Below, one piece after another: positions 22,092 to 32,700 of a DNA stretch of 64,000 nt (position 1 is the stretch's first letter; each line of letters starts with the position of its first letter). Below the pieces are notes generated by a model, which searched no databases, was not told where the DNA came from, and saw only the letters and a program-made list of their open reading frames with translations. The position numbers were made by a program, and so were the translations under genes. Source of the stretch: Plasmopara viticola (taxonomy: Eukaryota; Oomycota; Peronosporomycetes; Peronosporales; Peronosporaceae); assembly GCA_001695595.3 (NCBI GenBank), contig MBPM02000054.1:372001-436000 (forward strand), written 5' to 3'.

Positions 22092-22371
22092 TGTTGTCGA
22101 AGATGCTGTAAAAGTAGCGCCTCGACCAGCGACTTCATACCGGTAAGTACCGGTATCTGCAATCAGTTGATGACTGACTTAAAGAGCGGGTTCAAGATGG
22201 GCAAAAGATCGGTTTCGGGATAGGAAGATGATTGCGCCCGGATGGTGAGTCATTCTGATTGGCTTAGATAAATCATTGGCTTAGAGGTAGCATGTAGTTG
22301 TGAACTAAGGACCATTAAATATATTTACTTTGCATTTTGCCATCTTCAGCTCAAGTGACCTTTATTCAATA
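22092..22371 (+). repeat. 5' LTR of E13
   Basis: 280 bp, TGTTGTCGAAGATGC to TTTATTCAATA. It ends TA rather than CA, as in the 3' copy. Contains one GATGATTGCGCCCGGATGG motif, a GATTGG (inverted CCAAT) box and the initiator-like block. Confidence 0.95.
22325..22338 (+). promoter_or_regulatory. Initiator-like core promoter in E13 5' LTR
   Basis: TTACTTTGCATTTT differs from TCAYTYYNCAWTTT at one position. It follows the AT-rich ATTAAATATAT and sits about 35 bp before the LTR end, the expected place for the start of the genomic transcript. Confidence 0.55.
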
Positions 22372-22384
22372 GGTTATGAGCCCA
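22372..22384 (+). other. Primer-binding site of E13 (initiator tRNA anticodon arm)
   Basis: GGTTATGAGCCCA directly abuts the 5' LTR and is the exact complement of TGGGCTCATAACC, the conserved anticodon stem-loop of eukaryotic initiator methionine tRNA. Drosophila copia is known to prime from a half-tRNA in this region. The gag start codon (22376-22378) lies within the site, opposite the CAT anticodon. Confidence 0.85.
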
Positions 22385-25300
22385 AGCCCCGCAGACTCTG
22401 CCTTCTTCGCCCCCGCCTCTGACACCGCCTTCGCCGCCACCATGGACGCCACACCGAGCCGAATCAACAAGTTCGACGGAACGAACTTCCATACGTGGAA
22501 GTTCAAGATGCGAATGGTGTTGGAGGAGCGCGACCTCTGGGAAGTTGCGAGCGGGGAGATAAAGCTTGAGCAGCTGAGTAACCCGATGGACCAGTCGACC
22601 TTTAAGCGTAAGGCTCGAAAGGCGCTGGCGATAATCTGTCTTGCGATGGAGGACTCGCAGCTGCCTCTGGTTCGCTCGGCCAAGGATGCGTATGATGCAT
22701 GGTCAAGATTGGAAGGACACTTCGAGAAGAGGAGCCTGGCAAACAAGCTCTTCCTTCGTCGCAGGTTCTTCACGACGATGATGGAGGATGGCGACGGTGT
22801 GCTAGAGCACATCAACAAGCTCAAGACGTTGGCCGAGCAGCTTGACGCGGTGGGCGCCCCGGTGAGTGAGGACGACCTGGTAATCACGCTTCTTGGAAGT
22901 CTGTGTGATTCGTACCAGTTCCTCATCACGGCGCTGGAGTCGCGCTCGGACACGCTGACATGGGAGCTTGTGACGTCGCGTCTGTTACACGAAGAGATGA
23001 AACGCAAGGAACAAGGTGGCGGCGTCGATGGAGCCGCGCACGGGCAAGGACAAGCGTTTGTGACGTCGGACAACGGACGGCGCAAGGAACGACAAGCGAC
23101 TGCTAAGGCCAGCAGTGCGTGCCATTACTGTGGAGAACACGGGCATTGGATCGCCAAGTGCCCCGTGAGAATTCGTGAAAACGCAGATCGACAACGGCCA
23201 GCACAGCGTGCAAATATCGCGCAGAGCGAAGTCGACTCTGGTGATTTTCTCTTCTCGGTTGGTGGAAAATCAAGCACCACCAAGTCGAGTTGCGTATGGC
23301 TGGTTGACTCGGGTGCAACGCAGCACATGACTTTTTCAAGAGAGTTCATGAGAAATTACAAGGAAATTCCTCCGGTGGATGTACATCTCGCAGACGACGG
23401 TGTTGTTCAAGCGATCGGGACTGGCGACATTATAATGTCTCTGAAGACGGCCCACGGAAACAAGAAGGGCATGCTTCGTGGAGTATGGCATATTCCAAAG
23501 CTATCGCGCAATCTTTTCTCTGTTGGACGATTTACAAAAGATGTTGGACCAGTCACGTTCGAAGCCGATGGCTGTTTTGCGCAGGCAAAGGGAATGCAGT
23601 GGAAGCTTGGAGCCCGCGAGGGCAAAGGGCTGTTTAAACTGTGTATGACGCCAGTCAGCACCAACGAAGCCAATGTGACAAGCTCGCCGGGATGTCATGG
23701 GGACACCACTTCGTACCTCTGGCACCTTCGACTTGGGCACATTGGACATAGTGGTCTGGAAACTATCGTCAAGAAAAACTATGGTGTTGGCATTGACCTC
23801 GCTTCCGTGAAACAGTGGGAGCTGTGTGATGGTTGTGCACTTGGCAAACAAACGCGAGTGAGTTTTATGCCAAAGTCGCCTTATCATGCAAAGAAACTGT
23901 TGGAAGTAATTCACAGTGATGTGTGTGGACCTATGCAGTCGACGACTTTTAGCGGCAAGCGGTATTTTGTCACTTTCACCGACGAGTACTCGCACTTTAC
24001 AACGGTATTTTTGCTGCGAAACAAGTCTGAAGTTGCCACCAAATTTGCCGAGTACGTTGCGCTTGCCGAAACTCAGACTGGCGAAGTTGTCAAAGCACTT
24101 CGCTGCGATAATGGAGGTGAGTACACATCGGGTGACATGGCCAAGTTCTGCAAGCGACGTGGTTTCGAGCAGAAGTTTACGCCTCCTTATACACCACAGC
24201 TTAATGGAGTGGCTGAACGCATGAACCGGACTTTGGTGGAATGTGCAAGATGCATGATCGAGCACGCTGGACTTCCAAAGACTTATTGGGGAGAGGCTGT
24301 TATGACCTCCGCTTTCCTTCGCAATCGTTGCCCGACGCGAGGTATTGCTATGGATAAATCGCCATACCAAGTTTGGACTAAAAGAAGACCTGTGCTGACG
24401 AATTTGAAGGTTTTCGGATGCCATGCCTTTGTCTCGATTCCGAAGGAAAAGCGCAGCAAGTTTGACGCTCGGTCAGTACGCTGTCGATTTCTTGGCTACT
24501 CGGAACATGAGAAAGCGTATCGATTTGAAGAAATAGAAAGTGGTCGTGTGCTGGTGAGTCGTGACGCAAAGTTTATGGAAGATACTTTTGACAGTGGGAG
24601 GAGCAACCGTCGCTACAATGAAGTTGTTGTTCAGGATGATGATGAAGCGACCGATCAGGAATCCTCACAACATGACCAGATGGAATACGAAGCCGAGGAA
24701 TCTGCGCAGGAAGAAGAGGTTGAGCCTGGCAGTAAGCGTCACCAACGGACCCAATCGCTCGAAAAAGCAACTGAAGTGCCAAGGTCTAAACGACAAAGTC
24801 GATATCAATCACTTGAAGAAATGTCAGCCACAGCGCAAGACTTTGAGGCTGCGTACGTTGTGGATTCAGTGGAAGAGTTGCCGACCACCTTTAAGTCGGC
24901 GATGGAATCCGACGACGCAGCTAAATGGAAGAAGGCATGCGATTCGGAAATGGACTCGCTACAAAAGAACAAGACATGGACGCTCGTACTACTACCAAAA
25001 GGACGCAAGGCAATCGGCAATCGATGGGTGTTTCGTGTCAAGGAGAATCAAGCCGGCGAAGTCGAGCGATTCAAAGCGCGTTTGGTGGCCAAAGGGTTCT
25101 CTCAAAAATTCGGCATTGATTATGAAGAAACGTTTGCACCTGTGGCCAAGTTTACGTCGATTCGGATTTTACTCAGTCTGGCTGCCAAGTACGGACTCGC
25201 ACTTCATCAGATGGATGTCAAAACAGCATTTCTCAACGGCCAGCTTGACGAAGATATCTACATGACGCAGCCTGACGGCTTTACAGACAAGGCCAACCCA

Positions 25301-26518
25301 GACTACGTGTGCAAGTTACAGCGGTCACTGTACGGGCTGAAGCAATCGCCTCGCATGTGGAACAAAACCATTGACGACTTCATGTTGGGCATGGACTTCA
25401 AGAAGTGTGAATCTGATCACTGCGTGTATGTGAAGCGGGATGGCCATGACATGATGTTCGTAGCACTTTACGTCGACGATCTAATTTTGGCCTGCAATGC
25501 TAGCAAGATGCTCCAGGAAACCAAGCACGCACTCAGCAAACGATTCGAGATGACGGATTTGGGGCAACTTCACTTTTTTCTTGGAATTGAGATCGAGCAA
25601 AATTTGAAGATCGGGACTCTGACGATGCGGCAAACCAAGTTCGCGTGCGAAATTTTAACCAAGTTCAATATGGAAAAGAGCAAGCCCGTCAGAACTCCGC
25701 AAGATCCAGGACTCAAACTTACCAAGTCAATGTGCGAAGGAGGATGCAAAAACGGTAAAACCATGACCGGTGTGCCATATCGAAATGCTATTGGTTGCCT
25801 GATGTATCTTATGGTCGGTACGCGTCCGGATCTCGCTGCGGCAGTGGGGGTACTCAGCCAATTTGCAGCAGACCCATGTCCGACACACTGGCAAGCGTTA
25901 AAAAGAGTCTTCAGGTATATCCAAGGTACAAGGACGCACGGTATTGAATTTCAAGCAGCGAATCATGATCAATTGCAAGGATTATCGGATGCGGACTGGG
26001 CCGGAGATACAATGTCGCGAAGGAGTACAAGCGGCTACGCCTTTATGATGAGCGGTGGATGTGTCAGCTGGAAGAGCAAGAAACAGCGTACGGTGGCACT
26101 GTCGTCTACGGAAGCTGAATACATGGCATTGTCAGAGGCTACGCAAGAGGCAATATGGCTCAAGGCGTTTATGTGTGAGCTGGGAGAGATGTCCCCGGAT
26201 ACAGCGGTCAAGATTTATGAAGATAATCAAGGCTCGATTGCACTAGCGAAGAACCCGGAAGCTCATACACGAACCAAGCACATCGACATTCGATACCATT
26301 TTGTACGTGAAAAGGTTGAAGATGGTCAAGTGATTCTCGAGTACATCTCTACTCTCGACATGCTTGCCGACATAATGACCAAGCCGATTCCTGCGATGCA
26401 GTTTTGTGTACTCCGAAGCAAGCTTGGTATACAGAAGGCGAAGGCTGACGAGTCGAGTGGGAGTGTTGTCGAAGATGCTGTAAAAGTAGCGCCTCGACTA
26501 GCGACTTCATACCGGTAA
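22376..26518 (+). CDS. Gag-Pol polyprotein of E13, intact (1380 aa)
   Basis: Single uninterrupted frame typical in size for a copia polyprotein with gag and pol fused. Gag residues 1-245 (RINKFDGTNFHTWKFKM; LANKLFLRRRFF). Zinc knuckle CHYCGEHGHWIAKC (C249, C252, H257, C262). Aspartic protease LVDSGATQHMT (D311). Pre-integrase zinc region H450, H455, C484, C487. Integrase D515, D578, E614 (35 residues between the last two). Acidic linker 740-800. RT about 865-1110 with MDVKTAFLNG (D947) and YVDD (1032-1035). RNase H with D1205, E1248, D1283 and D1304. The start ATG sits in the primer-binding site, and no better start exists. The stop TAA is 55 bp inside the 3' LTR. There is no frameshift or stop between gag and pol, so how the Gag:Pol ratio is set is not visible. 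All catalytic residues are present. Confidence 0.96.
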   Translation: MSPSPADSAFFAPASDTAFAATMDATPSRINKFDGTNFHTWKFKMRMVLEERDLWEVASGEIKLEQLSNPMDQSTFKRKARKALAIICLAMEDSQLPLVRSAKDAYDAWSRLEGHFEKRSLANKLFLRRRFFTTMMEDGDGVLEHINKLKTLAEQLDAVGAPVSEDDLVITLLGSLCDSYQFLITALESRSDTLTWELVTSRLLHEEMKRKEQGGGVDGAAHGQGQAFVTSDNGRRKERQATAKASSACHYCGEHGHWIAKCPVRIRENADRQRPAQRANIAQSEVDSGDFLFSVGGKSSTTKSSCVWLVDSGATQHMTFSREFMRNYKEIPPVDVHLADDGVVQAIGTGDIIMSLKTAHGNKKGMLRGVWHIPKLSRNLFSVGRFTKDVGPVTFEADGCFAQAKGMQWKLGAREGKGLFKLCMTPVSTNEANVTSSPGCHGDTTSYLWHLRLGHIGHSGLETIVKKNYGVGIDLASVKQWELCDGCALGKQTRVSFMPKSPYHAKKLLEVIHSDVCGPMQSTTFSGKRYFVTFTDEYSHFTTVFLLRNKSEVATKFAEYVALAETQTGEVVKALRCDNGGEYTSGDMAKFCKRRGFEQKFTPPYTPQLNGVAERMNRTLVECARCMIEHAGLPKTYWGEAVMTSAFLRNRCPTRGIAMDKSPYQVWTKRRPVLTNLKVFGCHAFVSIPKEKRSKFDARSVRCRFLGYSEHEKAYRFEEIESGRVLVSRDAKFMEDTFDSGRSNRRYNEVVVQDDDEATDQESSQHDQMEYEAEESAQEEEVEPGSKRHQRTQSLEKATEVPRSKRQSRYQSLEEMSATAQDFEAAYVVDSVEELPTTFKSAMESDDAAKWKKACDSEMDSLQKNKTWTLVLLPKGRKAIGNRWVFRVKENQAGEVERFKARLVAKGFSQKFGIDYEETFAPVAKFTSIRILLSLAAKYGLALHQMDVKTAFLNGQLDEDIYMTQPDGFTDKANPDYVCKLQRSLYGLKQSPRMWNKTIDDFMLGMDFKKCESDHCVYVKRDGHDMMFVALYVDDLILACNASKMLQETKHALSKRFEMTDLGQLHFFLGIEIEQNLKIGTLTMRQTKFACEILTKFNMEKSKPVRTPQDPGLKLTKSMCEGGCKNGKTMTGVPYRNAIGCLMYLMVGTRPDLAAAVGVLSQFAADPCPTHWQALKRVFRYIQGTRTHGIEFQAANHDQLQGLSDADWAGDTMSRRSTSGYAFMMSGGCVSWKSKKQRTVALSSTEAEYMALSEATQEAIWLKAFMCELGEMSPDTAVKIYEDNQGSIALAKNPEAHTRTKHIDIRYHFVREKVEDGQVILEYISTLDMLADIMTKPIPAMQFCVLRSKLGIQKAKADESSGSVVEDAVKVAPRLATSYR
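26455..26463 (+). other. Polypurine tract of E13
   Basis: GAGTGGGAG immediately before the 3' LTR, the plus-strand primer for reverse transcription. The same nine bases occur before the LTRs of E2, E3, E10, E11 and E14 (GAGTTGGAG in E9). It is part of the polyprotein coding sequence (SSGSV). Confidence 0.85.
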
Positions 26519-26743
26519 GTACCGGTATCTGCAATCAGTTGATGACTGACTTAAAGAGCGGGTTCAAGATGGGCAAAAGATCGGTTTCGGGATGGGAAGA
26601 TGATTGCGCCCGGATGGTGAGTCATTCTGATTGGCTTAGATAAATCATTGGCTTAGAGGTAGCATGTAGTTGTGAACTAAGGACCATTAAATATATTTAC
26701 TTTGCATTTTGCCATCTTCAGCTCAAGTGACCTTTATTCAATA
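26464..26743 (+). repeat. 3' LTR of E13
   Basis: 280 bp, two differences from the 5' LTR as read. The inverted repeat ATACCGGTAAGTACCGGTAT (26509-26528) surrounds the polyprotein stop codon TAA (26516-26518). Confidence 0.95.
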
Positions 26744-26748
26744 GAGCC

Positions 26749-29406
26749 TAACCGCTTCTTGAGTGGCTTTTGATAAAGCCATGTACTCCGCCTCTGTTGA
26801 GGAAAGCGCCATACTTCGTTGCTTCTTACTTCGCCAGCTGATGCATCCATTATTAAGTGTAAACGCATAGCCGCTTGTACTTCGGTGAGTTTCGATGTCT
26901 CCAGCCCAGTCTGCATCCGAATACCCAAGTAACTTAGCCGAACCGCAACTTGAAAGTAAGTATCGCAGAAACCGCTCGAGTGCTTGCCAATGCGTCGGAC
27001 ACGGATCAGCAGCAAACTGGCTTAGAACTCCCACAGCCGCAGCAAGGTCCGGTCGCGTCGCAACCATAAGATACATTATGCCACCAACACAACTTCGATA
27101 AGGCACATTCTTCATCGTAAGTACATGCTTGCAGCCGCCTTCACACATGTTCTTTGTCAGCTTAAGCCCTGCGTCTTGAGGCGTCTTGACCGGCTTGCTA
27201 TCTTGCATGCCAAACTTGCTCAGAATTGACTTGAGAAACTTGATCTGTCGCATCGTGACTCGACCGGATACTTGGTCTTGACCGATTTCCATACCGATAA
27301 AGTACTTAAGTTTGCAGAGGTCAGTCATCTCAAATCGGTCGCTTAGCGCACGGTTGGTGGAGACAAGGAGCGAGTTGTTGCTGCTTGCTACAATGAGATC
27401 ATCCACGTACAGCACAACAATAACCAAATTGTCGTCCACGCGCTTGATGTAGACACAGTGATCGGACTCACACTTGCTGAAACTCATCTTGATCATAAAG
27501 TCGTCGATGGTTTGGTTCCACATGCGTGGTGATTGCTTAAGACCGTACAACGAACGCTTCAGCTTACATACATGATCTTGTTTGTTTTCGCTCACATATC
27601 CTTCAGGCTGCTGCATATAAATTTCTTCATCCAGAATTCCGTTTAAGAAAGCAGTCTTCACGTCCATCTGATGTAGCGTCAAACTGTACTTGGCAGCCAT
27701 ACTCAACGCGATGCAAATTGAAGTAAACTTCGCCACCGGCGCAAATGTCTCCTCATAATCAACTCCAAACCTTGGCAACGAGTCGCGGCTTGAACCGCTC
27801 GATAATCCCATCTTGGTTTTCCTTGACTCCAAACACCCATCTGCAGCCGATCGCTTTGCGTCCTTTAGGCAGAGGAACAACATCCCAAGTCTTGTTCTTG
27901 TGGAGTGACTCTAGCTCCGAGTCGCATGCAGCTTTCCATTGGCCCGCGTCACTGGATTCCATCGCCGACTTAAATGCTGTCGGCAATTCTCCCACTGAAT
28001 ACACGACGTGGGCGGCTTCGTAGCACTCTTTGCGAATTGTAGCCAGAGCCGACATTTCTTCGAGTGTCGAGCGTTGGTATAAGGGTACATGACGCTTGGG
28101 CTGCGGTACTTCAGTCACCTTTTCCAAAGAGTGAGTACGAGTGTGCCGCTCGCTTCCCAGTTCAAAATCCGTACTTGCGTCGTGTGTCTCATCCTGCTCT
28201 TGCTCAATCTCGTTTTCGTCGTCCGTCGATATTCCTTCATCCTCATCATGAATCTCGACAATAGTGCCTTTATTTTCGACAGCCGTTCTTCCACTGTCGA
28301 AAGTGTCTTCCTTGAACTGAGCATCACGACTCATAACGATTTGACCAGTCGACAATTCTTCAAAGCGATACGTCTTTTGGTGCTCCGAGTAGCCCAGAAA
28401 TCGACACAATATTGCTTTCGCATCCAGTTTCGAGCGCTTTTCCTTCGGAACATGCACGAACGCGTGACAACCAAACACTTTCAAGTTGGCTAATAATGGT
28501 TTTTGGGCTGTCCAAAGCTCGAAAGGTGACGTCTGGTGCTCGATAGCACGCGATGGACACCGATTTCGAAGAAACATTGCTGTCATAACTGCTTCTCCCC
28601 AGTCGTGTTTGGCGAGACCCGCGTGCTCCAACATGCACCTTGCGCATTCCACAAGCGTCCGATTCATATGCTCCGCAACTCCGTTAAGCTGCGGTGTGTA
28701 CGATGGCGTATACTTGAGCACAATTCCATTATCCGAGCAAAACTTGGCCATTTTCGTGGATGCATACTCGCCACCGTTGTCACTGCGAAGAGAGTTTACG
28801 CGTTTGCCGGTCTGCTTTTCTGCGAATGCCACAAAATTGGCGAACTTGTCCACGACTTCTGACTTGCTCTTGATCAGATAGACGGCGCAATATCTTGACT
28901 TGTCGTCGATGAACGTCACGAAGTAGCGCTTGCCATTAAACGTTGGAGACTTCATGGGACCACACACATCGCTGTGTATAACCTCCAAAAGCTCATTCGC
29001 ATGATCCGTCGACATCGATTCACGAGTCTGCTTACCCAGTGCACAGCCATCACAAATCTCCCACTTGTTCACAGACGTAATGTCGATTCCAGTGGCGAGA
29101 TTCCTCCTCACGATTGGTTTCAGCCCGTCGTGACCAATATGACCAAGTCGAACATGCCACAAATATGAAGTGTCCTCGTTGCTTGTCAAAGTCTTGACCG
29201 TATTTGCTTCTTCACGAGCAACCGGAGTCATGTGCAGCCGAAATAATCCTATTCCTTCGCGCGCACCGATTTTCCACTAGACACCTTTTGTTTCGGCAAA
29301 GCACCCTCCTTGTCGAAAACAACAGGCCCGACGTCCTTGGTAAAGCGACCAACTGAAAACAAATTTCTCGACAACTTGAGGATGTGCCACACATTTGTCA
29401 ACACAC
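26749..29406 (-). pseudogene. Lineage-A copia Pol, protease end to RNase H (E12)
   Basis: Minus-strand continuation of E12 after E14. From 29406: LTNVWHILKLSRNLFSVGRFTKDVGP, then a frame disturbance near 29306 and TAG near 29277 before WKIGAREG. An open frame 29231-27759 covers pre-integrase (VRLGHIGHDG, CDGCALGKQ), the integrase core (IHSDVCGPM, RSDNGGEY, GVAEHMNRT) and linker. A deletion of ~14 bp near 27775 removes the KGFSQK segment and shifts the frame. RT and RNase H then run 27765-26749 (HQMDVKTAFLNG, VLYVDDLIVASS, GYSDADWAGD, STEAEYMAL), cut at QEAVRL by E13. This part is a distinct sublineage (38-aa-scale differences in the linker) from E13 and E14. Confidence 0.9.
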
Positions 29407-29411
29407 CCTCC

Positions 29412-29745
29412 TATTGAAAAGGTCGAAGTGAGCACTAGTTGGCAAAATGCAAAGTAAATATATTTAATGGTCCTTAGTTCGCAACTACATGCTACCTCTA
29501 AGCCAATGATTAATCTAAGCCAATCAGAATGACTCACCATCCGGGCGCAATCATCATCCCATCCGGGCGCAATCATCTTCCCATCATGAAACCGATCTTT
29601 TGCCCATCTTGAACCCGCTCCCTAAGTCAGTCATCAACTGATTGCAGATACCGGTACTTACCGGTATGAAGTCGCTGGTCGAGGCGTTACTTTCACAGCA
29701 TCTTCGACAACACCAGTATCTTGTCGAGGCGCATTCTTGTCAACA
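29412..29745 (-). repeat. 3' LTR of E14
   Basis: 334 bp. On the element strand: TGTTGACAAGAATGC to ACCTTTTCAATA. Contains a doubled GATGATTGCGCCCGGATGG motif and the pol stop with its flanking inverted repeat. Confidence 0.95.
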
Positions 29746-32700
29746 CTCCCACTCGACTCGGCAGTCCTTGAACCTTGTATCCCAAGCATGTTGCGAAGAA
29801 ACTCAAACTGCACTGCTGGGATTGGCTTGGTCATCATGTCCGCCTTCATGTCTTTAGTCGAACAGTATTGCAGGACCACTTGACCATCTTCAACCTTCTC
29901 CCGAACAAAGTGATAGCGAATGTCGATGTGCTTGGTACGCTTGTGGAACTCGGGGTTCTTGGCAAGCGCAATCGAGCCTTGATTGTCTTCGTAAATCTTG
30001 ACAGGCTCGTTGCTCTTCATTTCATCAAGCTCGCATAGGAATGCTTTAAGCCAAATCGCCTCTTGAACAGCTTCTGTCAGCGCCATGTACTCTGCCTTCG
30101 TTGACGAGAGCGCAACCGTCCTTTGTTTCTTGCTTCTCCAGCTGATGCACCCTGAATTCATTGTAAACGCGTAACCACTTGTACTTCGTCGAGTATCAGC
30201 ATCGCCAGCCCAGTCCGCGTCAGAAAAACCTTGCAGCTTGTCCTTGCTTGATTTGTCGAACTTGATTCCATGTGTAGTCGTGCCTTGAATGTACCGAAAC
30301 ACGCGCTTGAGAGCTTGCCAATGCGTAGGGCATGGATCAGCAGCAAATTGAGAAAGAACTCCCACTGCAGCGGCGAGGTCCGGCCGCGTCCCGACCATGA
30401 GATACATGAGGCACCCAACCGCATTTCGGTACGGAACATTTGCCATCGTTGTACTGTGCTGGCAGCCGCCCTCGCACATTGTCTTCGTCAGCTTGAGGCC
30501 AGGTTCTTGGGGTGTCTTGACCGGGTTGCTGTTCACCATGCCGAACTTCGTCAAAATGTCTTTGGCGAACTTGGTCTGACGCATTGCCACAATACCAGCA
30601 GAACGATCCTGGTCAATTTCAATACCCAAAAAATACTTGAGATCACCCAAGTCAGTCATGTCGAAACGCTCGCTTAATGCTTGCTTAGTTGACTTGAGCA
30701 TCCTGTCGTCACTGCTCGCGAGAACCAAATCATCAACGTAAAGAGCCACAAGAATCATGTGCTGGTCATCTCGCTTCACGTACACACAATGATCGGCTTC
30801 GCACTTCTTGAATCCCAGCATAATCATGAACTTGTCAATCGTCTGATTCCACATACGAGGTGACTGTTTCAATCCGTAAAGTGACCGCTTGAGCTGACAA
30901 ACATGATCTGGCTGGCGTTCGTCCTCGTAACCTTGTGGCTGAGCCATGTAAATGTCTTCATCGAGAGACCCATTCAAGAAGGCTGTCTTGACATCCATCT
31001 GGTGCACTTTAAGTCCGTACTTGGCTGTCAAACTGAGGAGAATCCGTATTGAAGTAAACTTGGCCACCGGTGCAAATGTTTCATCATAGTCGATACCGTG
31101 CTTTTGCGAAAATCCTTTGGCGACAAGTCGAGCCTTGAATCGCTCGATTCCTCCTGCTTGATTCTCCTTGACTCGAAACACCCATCGACAGCCAATAGCT
31201 TTTCGTCCTTGAGGCAACGGCACCAACGACCATGTCTTGTTTTTGCGGAGGGAGTCGATTTCCGAGTCGCATGCCTCTTTCCACTTGGCCGCGTTGCTAG
31301 ATTCCATTGCCGACTTGTACGTAGTTGGCACTTCTCCCACTGAATCTACAACAAAGGCCGCTTCAAAATCGCCATCCCCGTGAGCTACTGCTGACATCTC
31401 GTCCAGTGACATCTGTGGTCGGCTTTGGCGTTTGGGCCTTGGGGAGTCTGCAACCTTCTCTAGCGATCGCGACCGCTGAATACGCTTGCTTCCTGGTTCG
31501 ACCTCCACATCCGGAGCCGAAACTTCATCTTGCTCGCAGTCAGTCCCATTAGATCCTGCCGAACAATCGCTTGCATCATCTTGAATAATCACTTCATTGC
31601 TGTCATAACTTCGTCTCCCACTGTCGAAGACATCCTCCATGAACTGTGCGTCGCGGCTCACAAGTACTCGACCACTCACAATTTCTTCAAAGCGGTACGC
31701 GTTTTCGTGATCCGAGTAACCAAGAAATCGGCACCGCACCGATCGAGCATCAAACTTGGTCCGTTTTTCCTTCGGCACTTGAACGTACGCGTGGCAACCA
31801 AAAACCTTAAGGTTTGCCAGAAGCGGTTTCTTGCCGGTCCAAATTTGATGAGGTGACATGTCGGACTTGATGGCGCGCGTTGGGCACCGATTCCGTAGGA
31901 AAGTGGCAGTCATGACGGCTTCACCCCAGTAAGACTTCGGCAAGTTGGCGTGCTCTAGCATACAGCGAGCACATTCCACAAGCGTCCGATTCATTCGCTC
32001 TGCAACGCCATTTAGCTGGGGTGTGTACGGCGGTGTCAATTTCTGTACAATACCACGCTCTGCACAGAACTTCGCCATGGCGCCGTTCACGTATTCTCCG
32101 CCATTATCGCAACGAAGTGTCTTGACGCGGCGGCAAGTTTGGTTTTCCGCTAGCGCAACAAATTCTGCAAACTTGTCGAATACTTCAGACTTGTTTCTGA
32201 GCAAGAAGACAACGCAAAAATGCGACTTTTCGTCAACAAATGTAACGAAATAGCGCTTGCCTCCAAACGTTGGTGATTGCATGGGACCGCACACGTCGCT
32301 GTGAATAGTCTCCAACACGTGTTTGGCACGACTTGGGGAGGAGTTCATAAAGCTCACCCGCGTCTGTTTGCCCAGCGCACAGCCCTCGCATGTTTCCCAC
32401 TGAGTAGCTGTCTTGAGGTTGATACCAATTCCATACTTCTTCTTGACAATGGCATCAAGACCGCCGTAACCAATGTGGCCAAGTCGAAGGTGCCAGAGGT
32501 ACGACGTGGTGTCCCCATGGCATCCCGACGAACTGGTCACATTGGCTGCGTCAACATTGACAGGCGTCATGCAGAGCCTGAACAAACCCTTGCCTTCGCG
32601 AACACCAAGCTTCCAACGGACACCTTTAACTTCGGCAAAACATCCATCGCGCTCAAACGTGACCGGGCCAACATCCTTCGTAAAGCGTCCAACGGAAAAA

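Larger units (their letters stand above)
22092..26743 (+). mobile_element. E13: complete, apparently intact lineage-A copia retrotransposon
   Basis: 4652 bp: 5' LTR 22092-22371, primer-binding site 22372-22384, one open gag-pol frame 22376-26518, polypurine tract GAGTGGGAG 26455-26463 and 3' LTR 26464-26743. The target duplication GAGCC is at 22087-22091 and 26744-26748 in RNase H of E12. The 280-bp LTRs differ at two positions as read (GACCAG/GACTAG and GATAGG/GATGGG). Everything needed for autonomous transposition is present. Confidence 0.95.

Noticed and set aside
22366..23085. 239-codon antisense frame over Gag of E13, also seen over E16 (49886-50605) and shorter in E9, E10 and E11
   Set aside because: Conserved only because the opposite strand encodes conserved Gag; it differs in length among copies and has no recognisable domain. 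An antisense regulatory product cannot be fully excluded but is not supported.
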